Assembly: GCA_015350385.1 (NCBI GenBank)
Contig: WNKI01000001.1
Coordinates: 8,790,130 to 8,854,129 of the forward strand
Direction of reading: 5' to 3'
DNA: 64,000 nucleotides
DNA from: Aculops lycopersici
Lineage: Eukaryota; Arthropoda; Arachnida; Trombidiformes; Eriophyidae
Each line of letters opens with the position of its first letter. Within the stretch, counting starts at the first letter, position 1. Positions 30,303 to 43,500 of this stretch are shown here, in pieces. Position numbers and translations under genes: made by a program. A model generated the notes under the pieces. The model made no database searches. It worked only from the letters and a program-made list of their open reading frames with translations, and was not told the DNA's origin.

Positions 30303-31363
30303 CAAAGTACAATGTCTTATATACAAACAATCCTCGTGTTTCCAACTTTGTTGTTTACACATTCCGTTCGAGCTGTCTTCTCCTACGTTTTCGATTAAGC
30401 AAACAGGATCTCTTCGAATCTTCATTGAAGCCTGTGCTATACTGTTGAGGTGACTTGTTTATTAGATAACTTGGTCTTTTCCTAGCTCATTTTTTTATTA
30501 TTTTGCTGGATTTGCATCCGCTAGCTAACTTGTTGCTAGGGATATAAGCTGCGAGTTTCTGTCTGTCGGCTCGAACCAGCCGAATCATTGTGCTCTGACA
30601 GCGTAGCTCGAGTGAGTGAAGATTGGTAGCCGAGCTGCCCAACACCGAGCTCTTACAAGGTAGTGATCTGAACTATACACACGCTGATTTGTATCAAATT
30701 TTGCACATATGATGTCCGTGTCACCAGAAGTTCAGGTGCAAGCTCAAATCCTAACAAGTTACCGCTTCTGTAAGAATCGAGAGGGAATTTGAAAAACTTC
30801 TATAGAGAAACTCCCATAGAGACACGTGTTAGAAAAAGTTTTGCGAGCTCTATAGACTTCTACAGGATTTTATCAACTTTGATCTCGATTTTCAAAAAAG
30901 TTGGAAATTGTTAGGATCTCCAACCTAGCCTAACATTCTTAGAATGGCATAGGGATGTTCTGTGCCGAATTTGATCCGGATCTGCGGGTATTAGCTGGGA
31001 ATCTTAACTTGATATTTCGGATGAGCTTCTAAAATGCTACTTGTTGCGGCTGGTCCTGCTGCTTTTTGTTTGCGCTGTTGCCACTGCCCTTGTGTAGCAC
31101 AAGTTGTGTCAAGCAGCTGCGGAGATGGGCGCACAAAGAGTGGGGGTCAAAATTCCTGGACCGCACCAGATTTCGCCCCTGCCCAACCGAAGAAGAAGCA
31201 ACAGTAGCGAACAAACAAGAAAAATAAATCGAACTTTCATTAGGTGCGACAAACTTTGATTCGATTATTGTAATGAGTAGATGGCATATTTATTATCTAT
31301 AATTTTTTAAATTATTTTATAAAATTAGCATTTAAATATTTGATATTTAATTTTCAATGCAAA
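30303..31363. other. Intergenic, nothing recognised
   Basis: No coding sequence or RNA gene is seen. The last 100 bases, before the DIX gene, are very AT-rich and may include its promoter. Confidence 0.35.
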
Positions 31364-31852
31364 ATGGCCGACGGACAGCCAAAAAACTTCAGCAAAATGT
31401 TCCAGGAAAGAATCAAACCCTTGGATGGATCTTTTGAACCTCCACGACATAGAGAATTTAACCACCAAAATGCGGCTGATTTTTGTAATTTGGTTAGTGC
31501 AAAACTAGAGGCTATCGCACTAAACAACTCATCGGCTGAGAAGGAATTCGGAACTAATATCGTGTCAACCACAACAAATAAAAAAAGACCAGCAGCTACT
31601 ATTGACAACGCCTTTGGCTTCAAGCTATATGTTCAATACTATGACCTTAAGGAAACTTTTGTCCTAAGAATAGCTATGAATGATCTCAGAAGCATTGTTG
31701 AGAGATTGCCGAAGAAAGGAAATTACAGGTATTTCTTCAAAAGAATTGATAACATGTGCGAAGAGATTGAATCTCTACAAGAGGAGGCCCCATACTTTGT
31801 GAATGATCAGGGCGTTAAACAAATATTCTGCCAAATCTTTCCTGGATATTAG
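31364..31852 (+). CDS. Stand-alone DIX-domain protein, Axin-like
   Basis: An intronless gene of 162 residues; the ATG at 31364 is the first Met of the frame. Residues 86-160 match the DIX domain of Axin and Dishevelled. The block PKKGNYRYFFKRID (116-129) resembles Axin TKKGSYRYYFKKV, and PYFVNDQ fits the end strand. The N-terminal segment NAADFCNLVSAKLEAIAL (36-53) resembles an Axin segment of the DP..FA..L...LE type located after the RGS domain. There is no RGS, PDZ or DEP domain here. DIX domains polymerise head to tail to assemble Wnt signalling complexes; a DIX-only protein could co-polymerise with, or cap, Axin or Dishevelled filaments. That role is inference. AATAAA lies at 31915-31920. 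Confidence 0.65.
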   Translation: MADGQPKNFSKMFQERIKPLDGSFEPPRHREFNHQNAADFCNLVSAKLEAIALNNSSAEKEFGTNIVSTTTNKKRPAATIDNAFGFKLYVQYYDLKETFVLRIAMNDLRSIVERLPKKGNYRYFFKRIDNMCEEIESLQEEAPYFVNDQGVKQIFCQIFPGY

Positions 31853-31914
31853 AGGAAATCACGCTTTAAGCACACTCACCATAATATTGATACACTTTAT
31901 AAAACCACCCAAAA

Positions 31915-31920
31915 AATAAA
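31915..31920 (+). other. Poly(A) signal of the DIX gene
   Basis: AATAAA, 63 bases past the stop. Confidence 0.6.
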
Positions 31921-32729
31921 GATAAAATTGGATTCATACACTGGAGCCTGTTATTCTTCACGATGTTACATCGATGTAACTCGAAGCTTGCTACCACTGT
32001 ACTAGGTCGAGATGAATCAGGTCTCTGCTCACTTTGGTTTCTTTTCTTCCAGACGCAAAATTTTGCATCAAATAAACGTTACTGCCAGGTGAGCTAACTA
32101 GCTAGACGATTACCTTGTTAGTTGGTCGAGTAGTGGATGCCTTGTCTCGTGAACATTATGCACTCTACCGTAAATATTTGTGATCATCTTATGAAAGCGC
32201 GACTTGTTATGCAATAAGCACACGATCCTTATCTAAGCTATTGAGGGAGCAAACTCTGTGAATTACGCAAGTATATTATCACAAGATGAGATTTCTTTCT
32301 ACTTTTGTAGCTGTTGGGCACTTGGAATTTCAAGTGCATTTTACGAGCCAATCTCTCAGTTCCTCCTCGCGTCTTAGCTAAGATTCAACAAGTGTTTTAT
32401 CTAACGAGTGTCATCTGCCTCTTTTGGCAAGCTAGCTGCAAGCCTTTATATCGTTTAGTTTTCATATCCTCCTGCAATAAAGAGGATTGCCGTAAAGCTG
32501 CTAGCCACAGCCGTCAATGTCGCCACACTAACAAGTGGCCAACGGCATGAAAAGATTTACTCCTTCCAACTACCCTGTTTTCACAGCCGCTGAAGTCTGG
32601 AGCACAGCACGAAACAAATTGCCACAGTATCAAGTTCGTTATCTTCTTCTGTAAGTCATAGTCTCTCTCCATTTGTCACACTATTGCCATTGCGCTCGCT
32701 GCCAGAGAGTGGGATTCAGGGTCCAAAGA

Positions 32730-32730
<1 letters not shown>
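31921..32730. other. Intergenic, nothing recognised
   Basis: Short frames only; no RNA gene or domain is recognised. Confidence 0.3.
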
Positions 32731-32732
<2 letters not shown>

Positions 32733-32784
<52 letters not shown>

Positions 32785-32928
32785 CGTACGTACGTACGAC
32801 GACGACGACGGCGGTACGACGACGACGACGTACGTACGTACGACGACGACTACGTACGTACGTACGTACGTACGTACCGNNNNNNNNNNNNNNNNNNNNA
32901 GAGAGAGANNANGAGAGAGAGAGAGAGA
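32733..32928. repeat. Compound microsatellite with assembly gap
   Basis: A (GA)n run (about 32733-32781) passes into alternating ACG-triplet and ACGT-tetramer blocks. A run of N follows (32880-32899, with further N at 32909-32910 and 32912), then GA repeats resume. The ACGT blocks are self-complementary. The unknown bases mean that the true length is not known; the frames that span it are artefacts of the repeat. Confidence 0.9.
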
Positions 32929-33294
32929 GAGGAGTCACGTACTCGCACGAAGCGGCGTCAGCAGCAACTTCGACAGCCATAGACACTTGTAGCCGTCAAC
33001 TGTTTCGAGAATCACAATAATCTTAAAGTGCCTGTCTAGCTTCTAAGAAGGACGAGATAAAAGTTTCCGCCTATTTAATAACACCAACTTCTTTCATCGC
33101 CTTGAACTTGAAACATATCTGAGCGACGCTAGAGCATAACAAAGCTCAATCAGCGACAACCAAGTTAGCAGCAACAGCGGCAACAAGTAGAAAGAAAGGG
33201 AGAGAGAAAGAGATACTAACAAACAATAAACTTCAGTTGAGCACTTCAAAAGCAACTTCAATACAGGATAAACAAAAATTACGATTCCTACGAA
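32929..33294. other. Upstream region of the Cys-rich gene
   Basis: A weak TATA-like GATAAAAG at about 33055-33062 is the only promoter candidate. A short GA-rich purine tract lies near 33190-33212. Confidence 0.3.
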
Positions 33295-34119
33295 ATGACA
33301 ATCAACCGAAACCTATGCAAAGTAACACTTTACATCACGTTGGTTTCCCTCGTGCTTGTATCGTGTTTGCTCAATTTTCAGGAAACGGAGGCAAGAGAGA
33401 GCAGGTGTCCACCTGCAAGGGATCAAGAGTTTGAGACTTGCTCTGAGCGGATGGGATTTTTAGGTAACCACGCGTTTAGGGTGCCAAAGAATGCAACTTC
33501 GGCGGATAAATTCTGCAATGAGCTCAAAAATTCCCTCACCTGTGTCCAAAATTACTCCAAAGAATGTATCTCGGGATTTCCAAGACAACTCCTAGGCGCC
33601 CTACTAAAGCGAGGAAAGCAACAATACTCGACGATTTGCCATGACAACCAATCTAAACGTGAATTTATGAGACGAATGTCGTGTTTGTCCGACGATAAAA
33701 TTGAAGGATTTCACACTCTAATGGACGCATCGGTTGCTAGATTTGAGCATATCAACACAAAGGTTAAGTTGGACGCAAGTTTAGTATCGCTCTGTTGCTC
33801 ATATCAAATATTTGATCGCGATTTGGATGCCAAATTGAGTCAAATTTGCGAGAAGCCCTCGCGGACATCAGGTAGACCTCAGGCGTCACAAGGTAATATT
33901 AACGAATATATGCGAAAGATTGCCTCTGGAACGGCGGGAGAGTTTTTGAATCTCATTTGCGAAAATCACCGTTCCTATGAGGATTGCCAAAAGTCAAAGA
34001 AGACAGCGCCCGTTTTACCGGAATTGGAAGTGATTACTAAATCGGTGTACGCAGGTAAGCTTGCCCCAGTGAGGCGCTCGATTTTGCCTGTACTTTTGGA
34101 AATTTTGGAGAAATCCTAA
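33295..34119 (+). CDS. Secreted Cys-rich protein, unknown family
   Basis: An intronless frame of 274 residues. A signal peptide is clear (hydrophobic core LYITLVSLVLVSCLL, likely cut near EAR). The mature part contains 13 cysteines in spaced positions (RCPP, ETCSE, KFCNE, LTCVQ, KECIS, TICHD, MSCLS, LCCSY, QICEK, LICEN, EDCQK), which suggests disulfide-bonded helices. One N-glycosylation site (NAT) and one NYS are present. The spacing loosely recalls the helical Cys-rich hemolymph or DUF19-like secreted proteins of arthropods and nematodes, but I do not recognise the family. It ends in a hydrophobic helix (SILPVLLEILEKS). It converges with the RhoGEF gene. Confidence 0.75.
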   Translation: MTINRNLCKVTLYITLVSLVLVSCLLNFQETEARESRCPPARDQEFETCSERMGFLGNHAFRVPKNATSADKFCNELKNSLTCVQNYSKECISGFPRQLLGALLKRGKQQYSTICHDNQSKREFMRRMSCLSDDKIEGFHTLMDASVARFEHINTKVKLDASLVSLCCSYQIFDRDLDAKLSQICEKPSRTSGRPQASQGNINEYMRKIASGTAGEFLNLICENHRSYEDCQKSKKTAPVLPELEVITKSVYAGKLAPVRRSILPVLLEILEKS

Positions 34120-34513
34120 GGATAAAATGAGAGGGAGACAGGCTTTATTCATTCAACTTAACTAGACCAATGCCAAATCATGTAACCATGTAAGTATCTG
34201 AGCTCAATTACTTTATTACTTTTTATATAAAAATTTTCATCATCGCCGCTCTAGGGTGCGTGAGTGTGGCTCATTCATTGTAAGCATCAATCATTGAAAT
34301 AATGACATAACAAATTTCATAATTATACTATAACTCACGATATTCTGTCAACAACAAATTCATTATAAGTATCTCAAGTTTTCTTTGGAGGTTCTCTTAT
34401 GTTTGATAATGTAATTGGTTAATTTAGCTCGCTTCGTTTCTATGAGATTTTTTACCTCAGTTTTGGTGTTTCCGTCTATCGCTTGTCCACTTATTACATT
34501 AGAGGTTGATATA
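34120..34513. other. Convergent 3' ends of Cys-rich and RhoGEF genes
   Basis: TTTATT at 34212-34217 is a minus-strand AATAAA, about 300 bases past the RhoGEF stop. It is the candidate end of that long transcript. Confidence 0.45.
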
Positions 34514-37500
34514 TCACTTTTTACTTGTCGAACTCGCGCTAAACGTTGTCGCTTTACTCGAGGCCGACGATGAGGAACTTGATGTAACTTGTTGGCTACT
34601 AGTTTCACTATTGCTCATGCTCACGAAGCGCGACGATGATTGCGATGCCGAAACCATCCGGCCTGAGGCGAAGAAACCACCTGAGGATTCGACAGCTTGA
34701 AACTCGCCACTAAAATCGTCGCCGCCACCGCTGCTGCCGCCACCTGAACCACCGAGACCAGTTGACGAAATGGCGCTTGCCATCGAGATTGTGTTTGCTT
34801 GCGACTTGCTCAACTTCTTGCTCGAGGCATGGAAGGCGCGAGCAAATGGACTCGTCGAGCTCGAGCTGGTGGAGATCGCGGTGCCCGGCGAAGCGCTCGG
34901 CGTAGATTCTTGCGAGCTATTGGCATCGATCGCTTGCGATGAGCTCAGCAATTTATGCTTGAACTTCCGGCTGCTTGAAATGCTCATTTGCTGCTGTTGT
35001 GGCTCTGTTTCTAGGTTATCACTTTGGTCAAAGGTCGCCTGCTGCTTGCTGCCTCGCCTCCCACGCAACGTGTACCTAAAACCCTGAAAGAAGTTCGACT
35101 TTTTAATGCTGGCCTGTTGCTGCAGCGGGCGCCGCTGCTGTGAAACCACGAAGGCCGTGCCCGAGGGCGGAAGTTGATTCAACAACTGCTGCCTTTCGCC
35201 GTGACCCGAAACCTCCAAGTTGCTTGTCCCAAAGTGGTGCTGTCGCTCCGCGCCCACCAGCTCAGCCTTAAATTGTTGACTAGTCCCGTCGGAATCGAGT
35301 CGTTGTTGGTATTGTTGATGCTGTTGCGACACAAACATTGCTGATGACTCAGCTGATAACTGTATCTCGCTTAGGCCACCGCCACTTAGCGGTGGTAGCT
35401 CGGCGCCAACTGAGTGACCTGGCGGCGCTTGATCCTGTTTACTTGAGGAGCCACCTGCTAGACTCAGTACACTATTAAGTCGCGTTTTGGACAATTTTGA
35501 GCGCACGTAGCGTAGGTACTTGGCGTTTCCCCCGCCGCCACTGGAACCCGAGGAGTTAGATTGGTTTTGTTGGTTGTTAGACGATGAGACCTTGATGCTG
35601 CCTGTGAGATGAGAGTGAACGCGCGGAAGTGAGTCGAGGTAGGAGAATGTACGTGAGGATTGGATTTTCATTGGATCGATTGAGGAGAAAGATGGAGGTT
35701 GGATTAGTTTTTGTTCTAATATGTCGCGCCTCGAAATGCTAAATACTTTGGAGAAGAAAGAAAGCACGAATGTCTATGTCTACATACACAGCTTGTGTTT
35801 TGAGGGATCAATCAATCCAGTTCTAAAGCTGAAGTTGTAGATGGAAACAAAAAGAGCGAGAGAGAGAGAGAGATAGAACATGTCGACGATGGTGACGTGT
35901 CGCGAAAAATGACAATCCTACTGCCAGCTCGTCCAGATTGGAGCGACGCTCACCGATTCCGGTTCACCTTGTTCTAACATCGATAAGATTGGATGTCTGC
36001 GCCTGATGGCAATTTCTACTTCTGGCCGATCAGGAAGATTCTAGCTTTTTCCGGATAAATGTTACCCACATCATTCCTACTAGATTGTCGAGTCCATCCA
36101 GTTTCATCGTTCGAGACAGCTGTAGTCGGTGGACACGCCTTAGCGACCAGCAGCCAGTCTAACTCTGGCTCCCACTCCGAATTTGAGTTGCGGGCAAATT
36201 GGCCAAGGCAGATACAACAAATGGACGGGTCGGTGCCCCCAGCAAACGATAAAAGGAGGCGCAAAGAAAGACAAGAAGAAAGATGATGTCGAAGTTGTCC
36301 AATCAGTAAGCCTAGTTGGTTGAACAGAAGGCTAGTTGGCCGCCAGTCTCTTGATGGCAAGGGGAGGGTACGGGCGCCTGCGCCTCTCTCGCCAACGGCG
36401 TCCTCAGGTAGACAAGTGGCCGAAGCTGATTGCATCGTGGTCATTGCAAGCGTATAGCTGGCCTAATGGAGAAAACACGAGTTGACCAAATGACATTAGA
36501 CAGATGCGCCCGGGGGCACCTAGCGACGTAAAGATGGTCATTGAAGCTGTGTGTATTTGCGCACAGTCGCACTTCGTGTGCCTCTCGTGCCGCTCAATTG
36601 TGCTGCCGGAGGCGCATTAAATTATGCAAAGAATGGCCGAAGCGAGAGCAAAAAATTGTCTCTTGCGTGTGTGCATGCAAGAAGGCGTTCTCTTTCTCGA
36701 GGCGTACTAATAAGCGCAAAATTCATTGCCTCTCTGCGGTGATTGCGCCTCGAGTTACGCACACAAACACACAACCGCGTTCGGGGCGCCACATCGACAA
36801 ATCTCCAGCTACAACACTTAGCAGCTTACTAAACACAAATAGCTAGAGCGCCGCAACTTCCAATATCTATTTATATTACGACGACCACTTTCGCATTTAA
36901 ATGAAGCATGCAGTCGACTTGGTGCTACAGTCACCACTTTTAGGACGGGCCCTTGCTTGCGTGGGACGCACGAGGGACGTGCTCAGTTTGGCCAGATCGA
37001 TTTGGTAAGCTAGCTAGCTAGACAGAGAGTGATGCACACGAGCAGGTAGATTATGCGCGCGGCGCCTCTAACTCAAATTCACTTACCTGTCCTACCGCCG
37101 CCGCCGCCGCCGCCGCCAGCGAGACTCTGAGAAAATAAGTTAGGAATTCTCTTGTGGAATTTGTTAGAATTTGGCGGATTTGAGAGGGTTTTTCTCAGCT
37201 CTGGATTCCAAAGGCTCGTAAACTCGGGCGTCGAGCTGGATACCGAATGGTGGTTTAGTAATTTCGTTCATTGGTGTTCGTCCGTTTGATAGTTCGTATG
37301 ATTAAAGTTAGTTTCCGGTCCGCAATTTGAGTTCGATTCGGATTCCGTTCAGTTAAGGTGGAAAATTTGTAACCAATCGGTGGAAGTTCATCGTGGTGGA
37401 TGTAACGATGAGAAAGAATGTCGGTTAGTTGATTAGTTAGCTATGGCTTTGGCTTGGTTTTGCTCATCGACTTGGGCGGTTGGGTTTGGTGGTTGTGGTT

Positions 37501-40500
37501 GTGGTTGTAGTAGAAACGAATGCAGGAAGAGCATCACAAGTGCTGTGTTAAGCTAAGCCATTAGCACTGGCACTATTAGCTAGTCAGCTAGACGGACAGG
37601 CAAGTTGATAGATAGACAGAAAGACACACCGACCGAGAGATAGATAGACGGCCAGATAGCTAAACTAGCTAACTGACTGGTGGTCTCGAGAGAGCTAATG
37701 AACGGCACACAAACGATAGCCAACTTCAACTCAATTTAATGCCTCCCTCTCTCTCACTCTTCTTCTTCCTCTTGCCGCTGACTTTGAGCCCGCCGAGGGT
37801 ACCGCACGTCCGCAAGTTGCGAGCCAGATTTGAGCTGCCCGTTTGCTAAGCCGCTTCCGTTGGTTTGGTGGCAAGTTCGAACGGTCGCTCGATTGAGGCA
37901 AAGGAAGTGGGGAAAGTTGAGCCAGCAGACGAGAGGGAGAGAGAGGCGTACCACTGAGATCACCACGAGTGCACTCGAGTGTACACGCCCACTCAGAATT
38001 AGCACGCTAGTGTCGGGCAGCACGTAACCGAATGCTTAGTCGGGCGGCTCAAGATGAGCTGATTGTGCAACTATTTCCATCCAACTAGCAAAACTTTGGG
38101 CATAAAGTGGTGCGTGCCAGTCGGCAATTCAAGCAAAAGTTGGCGTCCAACTCTTGCGTAGCTTTGATGACGGCATCGCCAAGCTGGACGGTGAGCGAGT
38201 GCCTAGCGACTTTCAATGTCTTTCACTTTGATGGCGGCAAAATTTAGATTTATGTTGCCGGTCGTGTTTTAGCGAGTCGTAATGGCAGTGATGGTCGTCG
38301 TCACCGTTGTTGTTGCTGTGGTTGCTCTTGCAGGTGAGCAGTTTTTGTTGTTGCCTCGCGAAGTTGTTGCTATATATTTAGATCTTTTCTCTTTCCACTT
38401 GCACAGTAAACTAGACTCGCGAGCCATAAAATAGATTTGACGCCCAACTCACTTAGCTGGCGAGTGTGAATCTCTCGTGCAAGTAGCGCATGCTGGCCAA
38501 CTCGCGTCGTGTGATAAAAATCAGTTAGTCAGCTGAAATTGACTAAACTAGACACTAGAGACTCGCACAACTTAAACGCTCGGTTAAATTTGTCGAAAGC
38601 TTGCTGTTGGAAATCTTTGTTTCGATGAGAGAGAGAGAGAGAGAGAGAGAGGAAAAGAGAGATGCTTTTCCTCCGCTTCACAGCGTAAATTGAGCGCCTC
38701 CTCCACATGGGAATCACGGTTGCTCTTTCGGTTGGCTAGCGCATCCCCCTTTACCTTGACTAGCATATACTATCCCAGTTCCTGTGGAGCCAATTGAGCA
38801 TTAGTTTGCTGGAATGGAATAGCCGCTTGACAGCACCAACAACAACCACCTTGCAAGTTGGCTAGTTACTGCCGCCACACTCGTAGGTAAACTACTAGCC
38901 AGTCGACGGGAAGGATGACGACCGAAGCACAACAACGACGACCATGAGCACTCGCTGCGAGATTATTGGGTGTCTAGATAGAGAGAAGAGGGAGACATAG
39001 ACTGGTTACAGTTCGAGGGACTAGCGGTAATCTGAATAATGGCCAGTGCGCTAACCAATTTGCCACCCTCTCCCTTAAGCCGAAGGCGTTTCGGTAGTCG
39101 CGCAGTTGGCGACAATCCAAGTTGGACAGAAACCAACGTAAAGTCGAAGTCGACAATAAGCGAGTTGCCAATTAAAGTCGCCAGACGCACAAACAAATAG
39201 ATAGAGAGAAAGTAGCACAGGTAGTAGCGGAATTGGATGACTTGGAGTGGGAGGTCTAATTTACAGCTAGCCGCGCCATGTGCTTACTGTACGGGAGCAC
39301 CTAGCGACCTCGACGAGCCAATGCATTCGATGCCACTACCCTGATCTATTGAGCGATCGGAATACTATCGGTCGATCGGTTGCAGCTTGGTCCTTGTTGC
39401 ACCAACCGGCCAGATGATCAATTTGCCAGCTCGGAGCCCGGAGAGAGAAAGAGAAGCGACGGTGCGAGACATGAACCGGATGTGACAAAAGCAACGACGC
39501 TGTTTTAGCTCTGCCCAAGGCAATCCGTCTTCCTTGCACCTCGTTGACTCGCGGGTTGTTACTGTTTTGCGACAACCCGCGAAGGGAGAGGGGGAAAGTA
39601 ATGAGAGGGAAAAAACAGGGAAAAACAAAACAAACATGGCAGATAAAAAAACGAAAACTTACCCTTCTTTGGTGAGGCCGCGCTGGTAAGCTATCGGCGA
39701 TTGGAGGGCGCGCAAAAAGTCTAGCTGACACTCGAGCATGGACTTAATTGAGCAAACCCAGTCGTCGCGATCAAAGGAGCATCCGGTTTGGAGTAAATAA
39801 ATCACGTTGTCTTGATTTGGGTCTCGGGATTTGAGCATGAAGCGACGCGATTCAGTATCTAAATCTAAAGCTTGGCCAAAGAGCGCGTACAGTTGGTTTA
39901 AATCGACACTTGGCCCATAGTGCTTGTCAATAAGCGCAACCTTATTTATGGACAAGTGGTTCTTGTACTCGTAGGTGGGCATTGAATATGAGATGGCCGT
40001 TTGATTGACTGGATGGTGGTGGTGGTATTCGGATAGTTGGCCAGCAATTTGGTGATGATCTTTTTGGTTGTTGCCATGTTTGTAAAATGATCTCTTTGAA
40101 TTGCTCGATAGGGAGTTGCCAATGAAGGCCAATGAGTTTCTATGAGATTCTTTGGGTGACTTTTGGTTGTTTGTTGAGGCGAGAGTTATTGGCGTAGTTG
40201 TGGTTGTTGGGGCGATTTTTTCTCCATTTTCCAAATGTTGAAACTCGTCACCACTCTCAATGGACTGATTGTTGTTGCTCATTTTTAAACTGTGAGCCGC
40301 GGCCAGCGACGAGGTCATTAAACGATCGCAATGGAGACTAGCGCTTGGCGGCAAATTGCAATCCTCCAACTCGCAACAACTCTCAACGGCACCCTGAGCA
40401 TTGTGCGAGTGCGGGTAACATGGATGATGATTGTTCGTGGGCACCGCTGAGCTCTGGCCACCTGTGCCAAGGCCGCCGGAAGTGGAGCTTGCGCTCATGG

Positions 40501-43500
40501 CCGACTGCGAGCCATTTGAACTTAGTGGACCGGAAATGGTTGCCGCCACTCGGGTGGGGACAGCCTGCGACGAGGAAGTGGACTTTCTATTAACTTCGCT
40601 AAAGATTATCGTTTGCTCAAATAGAAAGGTCTGTCGTTCGCGTAATTTGATCTGATTATTGGCCACTGCATTTGAAAGCAATTGATTCAAGCAAATGCGC
40701 AATTTATCATTCATTTGCGAGGTACCAATTGAGTTGGTGTTAAGTAAAATTTTCTCACTCAATGATGCTGAACCATCCGATTGGTAGGAAGATAATTGGT
40801 TATTTGATAAACTACTATTGCTATTAATGTTGATATTATTATTATTAATATTGACTTCTCCGCTTGTTAATATTGATTTGCTATTATTATTATTATTATT
40901 GTTATTATCATTGTTGTTATTGTGTGAATTTCTATTCTCAAATTGAGTTAGAATATCTTGCAATTGTTGCGCGTCTAAATGATTCAAGATGGGAGTTAAA
41001 TCACAAAATAATAAAATGCCCTGCTTAATTAACTTGCCCTGGGCAGTTAGTTTACCTGGAAAGCCATTTAAGCGGCCAACGTTCATCATATCGTCGGCTG
41101 CCTTTGGAACAACCAACATGATTTCCACCGCCTTCAACAGATCGTTCCGTTCCTTAATTAAATTTGCGCGTTCAGTGTAACGCAGTACGTCTTTGAGCAA
41201 TAGTTGGTATTTCATTATCCTTTGCACGGGTTTAATCAATAAATCAGGCAACTGAAGCTTGTGTCCGAGTTTAATGCGCAATTCCTGTTTAGTGGTTGGT
41301 ATGGTCGATAGTGTTAATGTAATCAGTGTTTCCGGAGAGTTAATAATAAAAGTGCGCGTCAGATTGGCGTTGATAATTATATTAAGGATTGATGAGGTGA
41401 AATGGAGTAAAGTAGTGAGTTAGTATATGTTACAACTTGGCTAACTGGACATCCCCATAGAATCGGATCCTCTCTTTTCTCTCTCCTCTCGTTCCAATAC
41501 AGTCAGTTGACAGGAGGTACTGTTTGGTAGCCAAAAATAATGCAAGCCCATTTCAATTGATCGAGTCGACGGCGAGAGAGAGAGAGAGAGAGAGAGAGAT
41601 GTACAATTTTTGGGCCAGGCTATAAATCTAGTTTCAGTTTCTGGTGAGTTTGTTTGCCTCCCTCTCAACTCTGAGGTTGGTGGTTCGGGAGACCGACTGC
41701 CACACCCAACTCGCCGGGTCCCCCTGACCAAGTCGCGGTCATCTGACCTCGACCGCTAGTTAGCGCTAAGTTGAAACGGAAGTAGAATTCATTAGCCGAC
41801 TGAAACAGATGCGTCTGCGAGCTGATTGAAGTCTCGCGAGTCGGCCAATGCAGTCTTCCACTTCGAGTAGAGACTGAAAGCGCCACCATTTCGAGCGTAA
41901 CCGGCAACTGGCCAGCCCGTCGCTTTATTGGTTGGTAGGTAGTCATCTCGATTGGGTCGTCAGCGCTGGCGTTGTCGTTAACACGTTACACGTCTGGCAA
42001 ACAAGAGATCCCTGTTCTCTTATCGTCTGTCACTAGAGAAGGGGAAGCGCCAGAAGAAAGATAGATGAACGAGGGAAACGAAGCCGACTGACACCAACTC
42101 ATTAAAGGGATTCGATCAAATTTCTGCTCGCTAGCTAGCTTGCCAGTGATCAAAACTATGCCACTATCGTCGTTGTCGCCGTCATTTATGGTCGAGGGGC
42201 GAATTTGTCGCCGTTTGCAGATGTCACGCAGTGGCCAGTAGCCTGGCTACCGACCAACCAGCCGGACGGATGGTGCTTCCGGTGCTACACCGTTTCCGTC
42301 CTTCGCGCTCCGTTACGCTGATAGCAAGACCTTGCTACCGATCGAGATGCAGATCCTTATACTTTTGTGTGCTATGTCTTGTCCAGAGCAATCTAAAGCC
42401 AGGACAGGGAACTCAAACACACATTCGATTTCCCGATGGCCAGCTGGGGAAGTCGATTGAATCGGAAGAGGGAGGTGCACCATAAGCAATTGAGAGTTTG
42501 CTGGTCGAAGATATCAAGACGAGCTGCACAATTTATGGCTCGCTTGTAGTGCGACAGCTAACACTACCATGAGCGGCTAGCTTGCTAACTTCAGCTTACC
42601 AACCGGAACTGGCTTGTGTGCGGCACCACCAACCAACGGAAGCGACTGCACACTGTGAGTAAGATGAGACCTTCTGGTTGGTCGTTTGGCCGCCAAGTCG
42701 AGCAAGCGATCGAGGAGTTGGTAGTGATATTCTAATGTCCAACTGGACAGCCCATCGATAGTCGCGGTTGGTCTCGAGTTCACGAAGTCGACGTCGACGT
42801 CGACCACGATCACAACCACGACGAGTGCAAACGGAAACAGGATGATAGAGCTAATGGAGCTCATGTATTGTCCCCTCCTCTCAAGTCCCTCGCTCTCACT
42901 TTGGTTGCTCCATTTTTCTCTCTAGAAACTCGATCCATTTTTTCACCATGCTGCTCTCGCCCTCTTTTGTTTGTAGCCGCGGAAGTGGTGGTTGTTGTTC
43001 TTGTTGTTGTCGTTGTTTCAAGGTCTCTGATCTCGTTGCTGTGGCCGTTTTAAAGGGATGCAAAGGCCAAGATGCTCTTTATGTTTGGTCAGCAAATTTT
43101 TTCCCCCTCACTCTCCCCTCTTTTCCTCCTGAACTCAAATAGAAGTGGAATGGATTTGAGAGGAAAGGGTACAGCTAGCAGTTACACGCCGACATGAGGC
43201 AGTTAAGGAGAGGAAAGGGTTATGGCTCGTGTTTGTATCGGTCGGTTTCATTTCGTTTAGTCTACTTGGTTGTTGGTCAAGCTGCAAGCAATCAGACCGG
43301 TCGACTGGCAGCAAACCGACCGGAAACGATTGCTGCTCGCAAATTTACTCGAGAGTAAAAAGGCGAAGTTGATGCGACGCGACCGGGAGCTTGCCTTTCC
43401 TCAATTTTCTCCAACCTTCCCTCTCCCTCTCGGTTCTTTGTTCAAAGGAAATGGGCAAATTTTTATCGACTCAATCAACACGAGCAAGTGAATCATTTCA

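Noticed and set aside
32673..33020. Overlapping frames on both strands across the GA/ACGT repeat
   Set aside because: They exist only because dinucleotide, triplet and tetramer repeats lack stop codons, and they run through unknown bases.
37096..37117. CCG-triplet run
   Set aside because: Short simple repeat in an intron; no sign of coding or structure beyond the repeat.
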